This document shows positions 36,462 to 43,455 of a stretch of DNA of 64,000 nt, piece by piece. The first letter of the stretch is position 1, and every line of letters starts with the position of its first letter. Source of the stretch: Bacteroidota bacterium (GTDB lineage Bacteria; Bacteroidota; Bacteroidia; Chitinophagales; Saprospiraceae); contig WGNL01000021.1 of the NCBI GenBank assembly GCA_016124585.1, positions 124,001 to 188,000 of the forward strand, given 5' to 3'. The notes beneath the pieces are model-generated. The model ran no database searches, had not been told where the DNA came from, and saw only the letters and a list, made by a program, of their open reading frames with translations. A program made the translations under genes and the position numbers.

Positions 36462-36776
36462 ATGACAAGTACAACTTACCTCGCACAGAGCGTTGAGACT
36501 GCCCGTATAGCCTCCGCCGAGCGGCAGATGGAGCCGCCGCCTTCCATCGAGTTCCCTTTTGACATCGAGCCAGTTTACAAGAATTTCCATGTCTATTTGC
36601 CGCCGCCTTATTTCTTCGCCGAGATTGATTGCCCCGGTGCTGTGAAGGAATGGGGCTTGAAGTTCGTCCGCTTCATCTTTTCCTTCGGCAATGGTCATTA
36701 CTCCGTTCAGGCGTCGCATTGGGCTTCCGCTGCCCAGGTCGCCGAGGAATTGGAGGGCTTGATGCTCCCGTTTTAG
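36462..36776 (+). CDS. Small protein of unknown function
   Basis: 104 residues from the ATG at 36462. The leader TTGTTAATCACAAAATAAATGACA resembles that of the SLOG-like gene (GAGTTAATCAAAATAAATGAC), so the two may share a control element. Mixed alpha/beta text (FDIEPVYKNFHVYLPPPYFFAEIDCPG, WGLKFVRFIFSFGNGHYSVQASHWASAAQVAEELEGL), no signal peptide, no membrane segment, no recognised family. Normal base composition, unlike its upstream neighbour. Confidence 0.65.
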   Translation: MTSTTYLAQSVETARIASAERQMEPPPSIEFPFDIEPVYKNFHVYLPPPYFFAEIDCPGAVKEWGLKFVRFIFSFGNGHYSVQASHWASAAQVAEELEGLMLPF

Positions 36777-36802
36777 CTTTTTTCCTACTGCGCAGTTAGT
36801 GC

Positions 36803-36820
36803 TCCCGATAGCTATCGGGA
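36803..36820. repeat. 18-bp perfect palindrome
   Basis: TCCCGATAGCTATCGGGA in the gap after the 36462 gene. I recall the same word as a frequent dispersed palindrome in Bacteroidota genomes; here one copy is seen. The rest of the 36777-36984 gap shows no gene. Confidence 0.7.
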
Positions 36821-36984
36821 TAGTTTTCGGTAGAAATTCCTTTGAGAAACAGCCTTTCCCGTTGGGGATAAATCTGAAAGAGAAACCGCTTTTCCCTCCC
36901 TGTGCGGCAACAGGTTGGGCAGGGGGTGCAGCATCCCGGTCTAACACTGCACACTTTTTTAAAACAATTTAATTTTATTTTACT

Positions 36985-37632
36985 ATGAAAAATCTGCTCC
37001 CGATTTCAGACATCAAGAAACTTGAAACCCTCGAAACCCGCTACATGCCCGGCAATCCCCGTTCCTACCGCCTCGACCTCGGAAAAGGCGTCCTGAACCT
37101 CGAAGGAAGGCAACAGGTCACCAAGCCCGGCGAGACGTTCAAGGTCATCCCCGTTGCCTTCCGCTGCTTGGAGGAGGGGCTTTTCGGGCAGCCCGTCAAG
37201 AAATGGTGCGAGGTGTACTTTGTGAACGAGGAGGGACACGTCGGCGTGTTCATGTTCCACGGGTTCAGCGTCCAGAACCTGAGCGAGTCAGCCCGTGACC
37301 TGTTCTACGAAAAAAGGGGCTTGTGCGAGGTGCTTTGGACGGTGAAGCTGGAAAAGAAGACCAACAAGGAAGGTGCTGCATACTACATGGCCTTCTTCGA
37401 TTTCACGCCGCTCCCGAAAAAGGACTTGGAGAAGCACCGCCACCTCATCCGGGACATCGAAGCCACCCATTTCCACATCTACCGCTCCGATACGATGGAC
37501 GCCAAGACGCTTTTTGCCGAGAATTACAGCACCCACCTTGACCCAACGAGGGCGGAAATCGAAGCCGAAAAGGAACGGCAAACCGCCCTGCTGACTGAGT
37601 TCACACCAAAGGAGGAAAGAAAGGCAGCCTGA
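36985..37632 (+). CDS. Mobile-element protein of unknown function
   Basis: 215 residues. Soluble, alpha/beta, no signal peptide. Notable text: YMPGNPRSYRLDLGKGVLNLEGRQQVTKPGETFKVIPVAFRCLEEGLFGQPVKKWCEVYFVNEEGHVGVFMFHGFS and an acidic, Lys/Glu-rich C-terminal helix (ARAEIEAEKERQTALL-type). The beta-rich centre could be an OB-like DNA-binding fold, but this is not demonstrated. It precedes the ArdC-like gene by 134 bases on the same strand. Similar pairs occur on Bacteroidota plasmids and islands, which suggests a role in establishment or replication. Confidence 0.72.
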   Translation: MKNLLPISDIKKLETLETRYMPGNPRSYRLDLGKGVLNLEGRQQVTKPGETFKVIPVAFRCLEEGLFGQPVKKWCEVYFVNEEGHVGVFMFHGFSVQNLSESARDLFYEKRGLCEVLWTVKLEKKTNKEGAAYYMAFFDFTPLPKKDLEKHRHLIRDIEATHFHIYRSDTMDAKTLFAENYSTHLDPTRAEIEAEKERQTALLTEFTPKEERKAA

Positions 37633-37766
37633 AAATAAGCTGTCATTTGTCCACCTGCGCCCCCGGCTGAAAGGTCGGGGGCTTTTCCAACATCCATTTT
37701 TCAAAACGATATGTAGCCTTCCAACCTAAAGAGGGGTGAGGCTGCTTTGTCAAAAATCAACGAACC

Positions 37767-38651
37767 ATGAAAAGCGATAAATTTGAAGAAATGACCGCCC
37801 GCATCGTTTCGCAGCTTGAAAAAGGCGTAGTGCCGTGGCGTCGCACCTGGAACCAAATCACGATGGGCGCAGCCCGCAACCATTTCACGGGCCATGTTTA
37901 CCGGGGCATCAACCGTTTCATGTTGGACGGCTTCGAGGTGCCACGTTTTGCCACTTTCAAGCAAATCGGCGATGCCGGGCATCGGGTTCAAAAAGGTGCA
38001 AAATCCCTTCCTATCTATTTCTGGAAAATGCTGTTTTTCGACTCCGACGGCAAGAGGGTGGAGACAAGGCGGGAGGCTGAAAAAGTCGTGCCTTTTGTCT
38101 CCGAGTACCGGGTTTTCAACGTCCTCGACATCGAGGGTTTCACCGCCGAAATGTTCATGGAGGACAAGCCCGCAGCCATCCCAGCCAGAATTGGTGAATG
38201 TGAAGCCATCCTGTCAACCAACCCGCACGAGGTCACCAACGGAGAACCCGCCTACTCGCCCCTGTTCGACAAACTGTTCATGCCCGACCTCTCCGAGTTT
38301 GAAAGCCCGGAGAAATATTACCACACCTATTTCCACGAGTTGAGCCACTGGACGGGTCATAGCTCCCGCCTGAGCCGGGAAATCAAAAACTCGTTCGGTT
38401 CAGAAAAGTACAGCCGGGAAGAACTCGTCGCCGAGATGTCCGCCTCGTTCCTCGCCGCCCATTGTGGCATCGTCGTCGAGGACTTGGTGGAGAACACCGC
38501 CGCCTATCTGCAAAGCTGGATAGGTGTCCTGAAAGGTGACGCCCGTCTCCTGATGACCGCCGCCAGCGCCGCAGAGAAAGCCGCCAATTTCCTCCTCAAA
38601 GTCGAGGCAAATGAGGTGGAAATCGCCGAAGAAATGCGGCAAGCCGCATGA
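37767..38651 (+). CDS. ArdC-like antirestriction protein (ssDNA-binding domain plus zincin domain)
   Basis: 294 residues. The N-terminal ArdC/DUF1738 single-stranded-DNA-binding domain (about 1-130) shows the hallmark KGVVPWRRTW ... YRGINRFML and ATFKQIGDAGHRVQKGAKSLPI(Y)FW. The C-terminal zinc metallopeptidase-like domain (about 150-290) has the HExxH motif in YFHELSHWTGHSSRLSR (near 190) and the third-ligand-type EELVAEMSASFLAAHCGI. ArdC proteins protect incoming element DNA from host restriction during transfer, which implies a single-stranded entry stage in this element's history although no transfer genes are seen. Confidence 0.94.
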   Translation: MKSDKFEEMTARIVSQLEKGVVPWRRTWNQITMGAARNHFTGHVYRGINRFMLDGFEVPRFATFKQIGDAGHRVQKGAKSLPIYFWKMLFFDSDGKRVETRREAEKVVPFVSEYRVFNVLDIEGFTAEMFMEDKPAAIPARIGECEAILSTNPHEVTNGEPAYSPLFDKLFMPDLSEFESPEKYYHTYFHELSHWTGHSSRLSREIKNSFGSEKYSREELVAEMSASFLAAHCGIVVEDLVENTAAYLQSWIGVLKGDARLLMTAASAAEKAANFLLKVEANEVEIAEEMRQAA

Positions 38652-39409
38652 GCCAAAACACAGGGAAGGCAGCCAGTTTCCTTGCTGCCATCCGTGCATT
38701 TTATCATCCTCGCAGAGGGCCTGCTTCCCACCCAGCGCAGCGGTGTGGCAATCGGAGAGCACCAAACGCACAACCTCCAAGTCGCTGCCGCAGCCAGTTC
38801 TGCAAGCCAGTTCGTTTCCCTCCCAGCCTTGCAGCACAGGCAGCCGCAGCGCCCCCGCAGCAGGCACAGCGCCGCCGTTTTCACTGCACATAGTTCCGTT
38901 TCATTTTGGCGCTGCCCCTGCCTTTTGGCAACCCGCAGCCAGCCCAATCCGATTGCCACGCACCAGTTTGTCCCACCCGGAAACTTGCCAACGCCCGACC
39001 ATGACAGCCCCGCAGCCTTTTTGGGCAAACACGCCGACCATCGCCCCGGCAGCGGTGCTGTCCCCGCAGCAGTAGCGGCGTCACCTCCGTGCCTCCGGCG
39101 ACGCTGCCACTGCTTTTAGCCAACCCGCTCTATCCGCCAAAGAAACCCCGCCCAGTGCATCGGTATGGAAAACGGAGACCCAACGCAACCCAAGCGGCTG
39201 CCGCAGCCAGTCCTGCCAGCCTCCCTGCCTTGCAGCCCAGGCAGCCGCAGCCGCCTCGCAGCAGGCGCAGCGCCGCCGTTCCACTGCACATGGTTCCGTT
39301 TCACTTCCCCGCTGCCCCTGCTTTTCTGCTCGACCTTTGCCAATGCAACCGTTTTCCACGACTTGGTTATCCCACCCGTTTGAAAAATGTGCTTGTGCGT
39401 CCCGCTTCG
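38652..39409. repeat. GC-rich non-coding stretch with two diverged direct repeats
   Basis: Two related blocks of about 210 bases, at about 38720-38935 and 39130-39345. Shared words include GCTGCCGCAGCCAGT, CCTTGCAGC-CAGGCAGCCGCAGC, AGCGCCGCCGTT and ACTGCACAT-GTTCCGTTTCA. Frames are open on both strands because of composition, but translations are low-complexity and none is conserved between the copies. No gene is called. Function unknown; a replication or transfer origin is one possibility. Confidence 0.6.
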
Positions 39410-39497
39410 TCATGTAAAACAGCTTTCTACGAGGCTGTTATCATGTAAAATTTTTTAGACTTTCTTTACATGACATGCCATTATATGCCTATCTTTG
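39410..39497 (+). promoter_or_regulatory. Operator-like repeats and -7 element before the Fic gene
   Basis: TCATGTAAA occurs at 39410-39418 and 39441-39449, and inverted as TTTACATGA at 39465-39473. The second and third form a 9-bp inverted pair with a 15-base spacer. TATCTTTG at 39490-39497 fits TAnnTTTG but ends 3 bases before the ATG at 39501, so the transcript would be almost leaderless. Autoregulation by the C-terminal HTH of the Fic protein is a plausible use. Confidence 0.5.
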
Positions 39498-39500
39498 AGC

Positions 39501-40583
39501 ATGACAAAATCAGAAATTCCATTCAACAACCTTCCCTTGTTGCCCCCACCGAGGCAGCAACTCGAAACAATGCAGGTGCTTCGGCAGGTCTCCAGGACTG
39601 CCGCCGCTGTTGGTGAACTGAAGGGCTTGGCGAATACGCTGCCCAATCCTTCCATTTTGCTGAATGCTGTGGTTTTGAAAGAGGCGACTGCCAGTTCTGA
39701 AATCGAGAACATCATCACGACCCAGGACAGACTGTATCAGGCACTTTCCATCAAAGGCTTGGAGGCAGACCCCTCCACGAAGGAAGTGCTTCGGTACAGG
39801 GAGGCATTGTTGGCGGGTTTCGGCTTCTTGACGGAGCGGGGCTTTTTGAGTACCAATGCCATTGTCCAAATCCAGCAGGTGCTGGAAGAAAACAGCGCAG
39901 GCATACGCCGCTTGCCGGGCACGGCATTGAAAAATGCCGCCACTGGAACGACTATTTACACGCCCCCCGACGACCATGATACCATTCTCCGTTTGATGAA
40001 AAACCTCGAAGATTACCTGCACAGCGACGACGACCTCTCACCTTTTATCCAATTGGCGATACAGCACTACCAGTTCGAGAGCATCCACCCGTTTTACGAC
40101 GGCAACGGTCGAACGGGGCGCATCCTGAACGTCCTTTTCCTCATCATGAAAGGCTTGCTGGACAAACCCGTCCTATTTCTGAGCAAGTACATCATTGACC
40201 ACAAAGCAGATTATTACAGGCTTTTGCAGGAGGTGCGAACCCATGAAAATTGGGAGGATTGGGTGCTGTACATGACCAAAGCCGTAGAGGTCACTGCACG
40301 GGAAACCATTCACAAAATCCGCCAAATCAATGACCTTTTCTATCAAACTTTGGAGCGGGTCAAACAAGAAAAACCGAAAGTTTACAGCAAGGAGTTTTTA
40401 GAGTTGCTTTTTGTGCAGCCGTATTGCCGCATCGAAATCGTGATGGAGCAGCTTGGCGTTTCCCGCCCCACCGCCTCCCGCTATCTCAATGAGCTTTCGG
40501 CAGCAGGGATTTTGGACATCAAACAGGTTTGGAAAGAGACGCTGTTCATCCACCAGGAATTGTTCGACATCTTGAGAGAATAG
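39501..40583 (+). CDS. Fic-domain AMP transferase with N-terminal inhibitory helix and C-terminal HTH
   Basis: 360 residues from the ATG at 39501. The N-terminal inhibitory helix carries SSEIEN (about 64-69, consensus S/TxxxE-G/N), so it is a self-inhibited class II Fic protein. The Fic core has HPFYDGNGRTGR near 196-207, with all catalytic residues (His, Asp/Asn, both Arg) present, preceded by a flap region (ATGTTIYTPPDDHDTILRLM). The C-terminus is a winged HTH (VMEQLGVSRPTASRYLNELSAAGIL). The family transfers AMP to protein hydroxyls; many members with this layout are stand-alone regulators or toxin-like modules on mobile DNA. No separate antitoxin is needed or seen. Confidence 0.95.
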   Translation: MTKSEIPFNNLPLLPPPRQQLETMQVLRQVSRTAAAVGELKGLANTLPNPSILLNAVVLKEATASSEIENIITTQDRLYQALSIKGLEADPSTKEVLRYREALLAGFGFLTERGFLSTNAIVQIQQVLEENSAGIRRLPGTALKNAATGTTIYTPPDDHDTILRLMKNLEDYLHSDDDLSPFIQLAIQHYQFESIHPFYDGNGRTGRILNVLFLIMKGLLDKPVLFLSKYIIDHKADYYRLLQEVRTHENWEDWVLYMTKAVEVTARETIHKIRQINDLFYQTLERVKQEKPKVYSKEFLELLFVQPYCRIEIVMEQLGVSRPTASRYLNELSAAGILDIKQVWKETLFIHQELFDILRE

Positions 40584-40651
40584 GCATAAATAAGCCTTAT
40601 TTGTTGCCAATTTGAGCCTTATATGATTGCACTTTTCAAAAGTAAGGCAAC

Positions 40652-40680
40652 AAAAAAGCCTAGGCTCATCGCCCAGGCTT
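40652..40680 (-). terminator. Rho-independent terminator of the 40939 gene
   Basis: On the minus strand AAGCCTGGGC-GATGA-GCCTAGGCTT (one mismatch) followed by TTTTG, 35 bases after the stop at 40715. It may also serve the converging Fic gene. Confidence 0.75.
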
Positions 40681-40714
40681 CAAATAATCCCATGAACATA
40701 TCCAAAAACGCTCC

Positions 40715-40939
40715 TCACTCGTCTCCCTTCACCGCAGCTTGGCTCACGCCCGCCGCCACCGTCCCAGCAACGACCAGGGCTTTTGCCGCCGCCAGCAACC
40801 ACGCAGGCAGGGAAACGGGCGCAGCTACCAACGTGCCGCCAATCGCACCGAGGACAAGCCCCCAGTTTCGGATGGTCTGGAAAAATTTTGGCGTCGGGGC
40901 GCCAAGCCGCTCTAGGGCGGACTTCTTTTCAGTTTTCAT
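40715..40939 (-). CDS. Small membrane protein, holin-like
   Basis: 74 residues from the ATG at 40939 (MKTEKKSALERLGAPTPKFFQTIRNWG). A basic N-terminus is followed by two hydrophobic segments (LVLGAIGGTLVAAP and PAWLLAAAKALVVAGTVAAGVS) and a short polar tail. The two-helix layout and position beside a conserved element gene recall phage holins or small element membrane proteins, but that is only a shape argument. The antisense frame covers the same bases but its translation is low-complexity. Confidence 0.68.
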   Translation of the reverse strand: MKTEKKSALERLGAPTPKFFQTIRNWGLVLGAIGGTLVAAPVSLPAWLLAAAKALVVAGTVAAGVSQAAVKGDE

Positions 40940-41040
40940 AAGCAGATGAATTTTGATTTGGGTGAAAAAGGGCATGGGCTTCGTCGCCACATGCCCCGGA
41001 TTAAACCATTGTGCAAACCGTACCCAATCGGGCAGGGAAA

Positions 41041-41841
41041 TCAGAACACGTCCACCAACTGCATTGCATTGCCGGAAGCAAACATGTAGAAGTTGTCGCC
41101 GACCTTCTGGTAGAACTCGACGCCCACAGCGTTCAGTACTGCCACCTCTGGCTTCGGCTCCATGCCGTTGAGGAAGGTCGCTTCGAGGTTGATTTCGTCG
41201 GTTTCCTTCATCACGTCGAGGTAGTTGGTAAAGGCGGTGCCAGTGACCCCGTTCTGGTCGGCTTCCTTTGGTTCGTAACTCCCAGTCTCCGCACTTAACG
41301 CAAAATCCGAAATCGCTGCCACAGCGTTTACCAACCGGAAATGGGAAGCGCCACTTGGCACTTTCAGAGAATTTTGCGGGTTGAATTTCGGTACGACCAG
41401 CGTCGAGCCTTTGCGACCGGCTGCCTCCACCACGTCGAACGGGCTTCGCAGCACCGAAGTCAGCGAGAGCGCCGGGTCGAAGTCCAGCCCTTCGAGGTGT
41501 TGCGGAACTTGGGTGAGGAGAATCGCCCGTTGACCACGGACTTCCGAACCGTCCTCCAGGTTGATGCGCTTGACGATGGCGGTGAGCGTCCCCGTGAGCC
41601 GCCTACTGAACATGTGCTTCAGCGGGCTGAACGCAGTGCGAATTGCCTTGCCGACCTTGGCGCATCCGGCAAACTCTGCCATGTTCTCCCTTGTGCGCTT
41701 GAACTCGTCGCCCGTCTTCACCTGCTCTGCCGTCGGTCCACCGACCAGCCCGGCGAAGTAGCCTTTTTCGCCTTTGATTTTGAAATGCCGCACGTCGCCA
41801 ATCGTCCCGACGTACTTGATTAGTCCTTTTTGTCTTGCCAT
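41041..41841 (-). CDS. Conserved mobile-element/phage-like protein of unknown function
   Basis: 266 residues. The opening MARQKGLIKYVGTIGDVRHFKIKGEKGYFAGLVGGPTAEQVKTGDEFKRTRENMAEFAGCAKVGKAIRTAF matches a pattern I know from Bacteroidota prophage-like and integrative elements (MARQKGIIKLKGTIG..). Beyond that, beta-rich text, no signal peptide or membrane segment. It lies directly upstream of the holin-like gene on the same strand (101-base gap), and the two are probably co-transcribed. Function unknown. Confidence 0.75.
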   Translation of the reverse strand: MARQKGLIKYVGTIGDVRHFKIKGEKGYFAGLVGGPTAEQVKTGDEFKRTRENMAEFAGCAKVGKAIRTAFSPLKHMFSRRLTGTLTAIVKRINLEDGSEVRGQRAILLTQVPQHLEGLDFDPALSLTSVLRSPFDVVEAAGRKGSTLVVPKFNPQNSLKVPSGASHFRLVNAVAAISDFALSAETGSYEPKEADQNGVTGTAFTNYLDVMKETDEINLEATFLNGMEPKPEVAVLNAVGVEFYQKVGDNFYMFASGNAMQLVDVF

Positions 41842-41947
41842 AGCTTTACATTTTTGATAGTGAAAAAAATTACCGCAAAGCTACGGGCGGGCTTGCCGGA
41901 CGGGCAAATCCATAATGGCACAGGTCGCTACATAATGGGCAAGGCAA

Positions 41948-43186
41948 TCAGAGCAGCAACGCTACTTCATCCAATTTCGACTGCTCGAATTTTTTCAGGT
42001 AGGCTTGAGTAGTGCTCAGGTCGGAGTGTCCCAAGCATTCGGAAATAATGGCGACGTTTACGCCTTTGTCCTTCAAGGTCGTTGCAAAAGTGTGGCGGGC
42101 AACATAAGTAGTCAGTGATGCGGGCAGGTCGAGCAGGTCGGAAATCACTTTCAACCCATCATTGATTTGCCGCATGACCTTGTGCTTGCGATTCATTATC
42201 TGCAAGGGGGTTTGGTGGATTGTTTCGGTGAGGAATGGGAACAGGTATAGGCTTTCTTTTCTGGCAAACTCATTCAAAATCGCTTGCATTGGCTCCGTGA
42301 TGGCGACGGAGTATTCCTTGCCAGTTTTTGCCCTTCGGTACACAATGCGCCCGTTTTGGATATTTGTTTTTTTCAAAACAACCAGGTCTGCAAAATTCAA
42401 CCCGAAGGCGTAGTAGGAAAATAGGAACACCTTCCAGGGTAGGTTGAGTTGAGGGTAACTTTTAATGTCGAACTGCTTGATGCGCTCGATGTCTTCCAAC
42501 GATACCGCCCGTGGCGCAGCCTCGGATTTCAGGTTCATCAGCGAATAGCCATTTGGGTTGAGTTGGCTCTTGAACGGGTACAAGTCTTTGGACACCAACC
42601 CTCGCCGGATAGCCTCATTGAAAATCGCCCGCAGCGTCCGCATGTAGTGGTGGATGCCGCCGCCTGTGCAGCCCCGTTTGTAGAAGTGCGTTTCGAATCC
42701 TTTTAGGAAATTGTAATTGATGTCAGAAAACACTATTTTGGAGGTAGAGCGGTAGTTGTTCAGCGCCACCCCAAAATCATGGTAAATCTTGGCATTGCCC
42801 AGCTTCGATTGTGCCCGCATCTCTTCCACCAATGCAGCCAGGAATTTATCGAAAGAGGAGTACACCTGTTTCTTTTCATTGCCCGTCAATTTGTCCTCAA
42901 AAGCCTCGAAAGAAAAAGGCTGCTTGTCCCGTTCAAATTCGAACAGGATTTCGTTCACCTTGTGCTTTACCTTGTCGAGGATGGCGTTTTTCTCTCGGTA
43001 GTTCTCAGCCGATTTTTTGAAAGCGCCCGCAGCTTCGTTCCAGTCATTCTCGAAGCACCAAAGGTTTTTGCCCAACGTAAACCGTTTGGGCTTCCGCAAA
43101 AACATGACCTGGAGGACGACCGGGAACGCCCCATTTTTGAGCTTCCGGTTTTTGAAAAGCATGATTTTGTACGTGGTTTGCAACAT
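41948..43186 (-). CDS. Tyrosine recombinase (integrase) of the element
   Basis: 412 residues from the ATG at 43186; a longer frame would translate the attachment site and is rejected. An arm-binding domain (MLQTTYKIMLFKNRKLKNGAFPVVLQVMF) and SAM-like core-binding domain (FDKFLAALVEEMRAQSKLGNAKIYHDF) precede the catalytic domain (about 215-405). Visible are Lys in YRRAKTGKEYSV, Arg in TYVARHTFATTL, His in CLGHSD and the Tyr nucleophile in TTQAYLKKF. The box that usually carries the first Arg reads YYAFGLNFADL, and the HxxR His is Tyr; both variants occur in Bacteroidota integrases. It starts 172 bases inside attR, and two putative arm sites lie in its leader. Confidence 0.93.
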   Translation of the reverse strand: MLQTTYKIMLFKNRKLKNGAFPVVLQVMFLRKPKRFTLGKNLWCFENDWNEAAGAFKKSAENYREKNAILDKVKHKVNEILFEFERDKQPFSFEAFEDKLTGNEKKQVYSSFDKFLAALVEEMRAQSKLGNAKIYHDFGVALNNYRSTSKIVFSDINYNFLKGFETHFYKRGCTGGGIHHYMRTLRAIFNEAIRRGLVSKDLYPFKSQLNPNGYSLMNLKSEAAPRAVSLEDIERIKQFDIKSYPQLNLPWKVFLFSYYAFGLNFADLVVLKKTNIQNGRIVYRRAKTGKEYSVAITEPMQAILNEFARKESLYLFPFLTETIHQTPLQIMNRKHKVMRQINDGLKVISDLLDLPASLTTYVARHTFATTLKDKGVNVAIISECLGHSDLSTTQAYLKKFEQSKLDEVALLL

Positions 43187-43210
43187 GGTGTTTGATGTTT
43201 TCGGCCTGAA

Positions 43211-43232
43211 AAAAAGTAAGCAAAAAGTAAGC
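43211..43232. repeat. Two tandem 11-bp repeats, putative integrase arm sites (right)
   Basis: AAAAAGTAAGC twice (43211-43221, 43222-43232) followed by AGA, the same unit and flank as 6947-6979. They lie in the integrase leader, so bound integrase could also repress its own gene. Confidence 0.6.
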
Positions 43233-43254
43233 AGAATGACGAAACAACCGAAAA

Positions 43255-43272
43255 CAAAAATAACCAAAAATA
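43255..43272 (-). promoter_or_regulatory. Tandem -7 elements of the integrase gene
   Basis: TATTTTTG occurs twice on the minus strand (43262-43255 and 43272-43265), 69 and 79 bases upstream of the integrase ATG. Both fit TAnnTTTG; no exact TTG-N19 partner was found. Confidence 0.45.
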
Positions 43273-43357
43273 TGCAAATCAAAAATAACTCATTGATTTT
43301 CTTATAGTTAGAAAGCAAAAGAAAATAAAAACAAGAAACAATATGGTCAAATTTTAA

Positions 43358-43402
43358 GTCTGGGGGGCGTGTGGTCGCAGGTTCAAATCCTGTCACCCCG
43401 AC
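43358..43402 (+). repeat. attR: 45-bp tRNA-Pro 3' fragment at the right end of the element
   Basis: Exact copy of 6857-6901. It lacks the 5' part of the tRNA, so it is not a functional tRNA gene. Confidence 0.93.
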
Positions 43403-43408
43403 TAAAAA

Positions 43409-43444
43409 GCCCTGCAAATCAATGATTTGCAGGGCCGTTTTTTT
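43409..43444 (+). terminator. Original tRNA-Pro terminator, now beyond attR
   Basis: A 12-bp perfect stem GCCCTGCAAATC/GATTTGCAGGGC with loop AAT, then CG and eight T. It starts 6 bases after the repeat, where the terminator of the uninterrupted tRNA-Pro gene is expected. Confidence 0.85.
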
Positions 43445-43455
43445 AGGAAATCATG

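Larger units (their letters stand above)
6857..43402. mobile_element. 36.5-kb integrative element in tRNA-Pro
   Basis: The boundaries are the perfect 45-bp direct repeats of the tRNA-Pro 3' end. A tyrosine recombinase gene lies 172 bases inside the right repeat and reads inward. Typical mobile genes lie in both arms (HTH, RteC-like, VirE-N/DUF3987, ArdC, Fic), and 11-bp putative arm sites lie inside both ends. The 12-35 kb centre carries surface-protein, RHS and sigma/CHAT genes as cargo. No relaxase, coupling protein or transfer genes were recognised, so it would need helper functions to move between cells or is a decayed or non-conjugative island. A composite origin (two events) is possible. 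Confidence 0.85.

Noticed and set aside
38682-39448. Overlapping frames on both strands behind ArdC
   Set aside because: All are composition-driven low-complexity translations and no frame is conserved between the two DNA repeats.
43187-43417. 77-codon N-terminal extension of the integrase
   Set aside because: It translates attR (GVTGFEPATTRPPD again), the promoter and the arm-type repeats; the MLQTTYKIMLFKNRK start at 43186 matches the normal integrase N-terminus.
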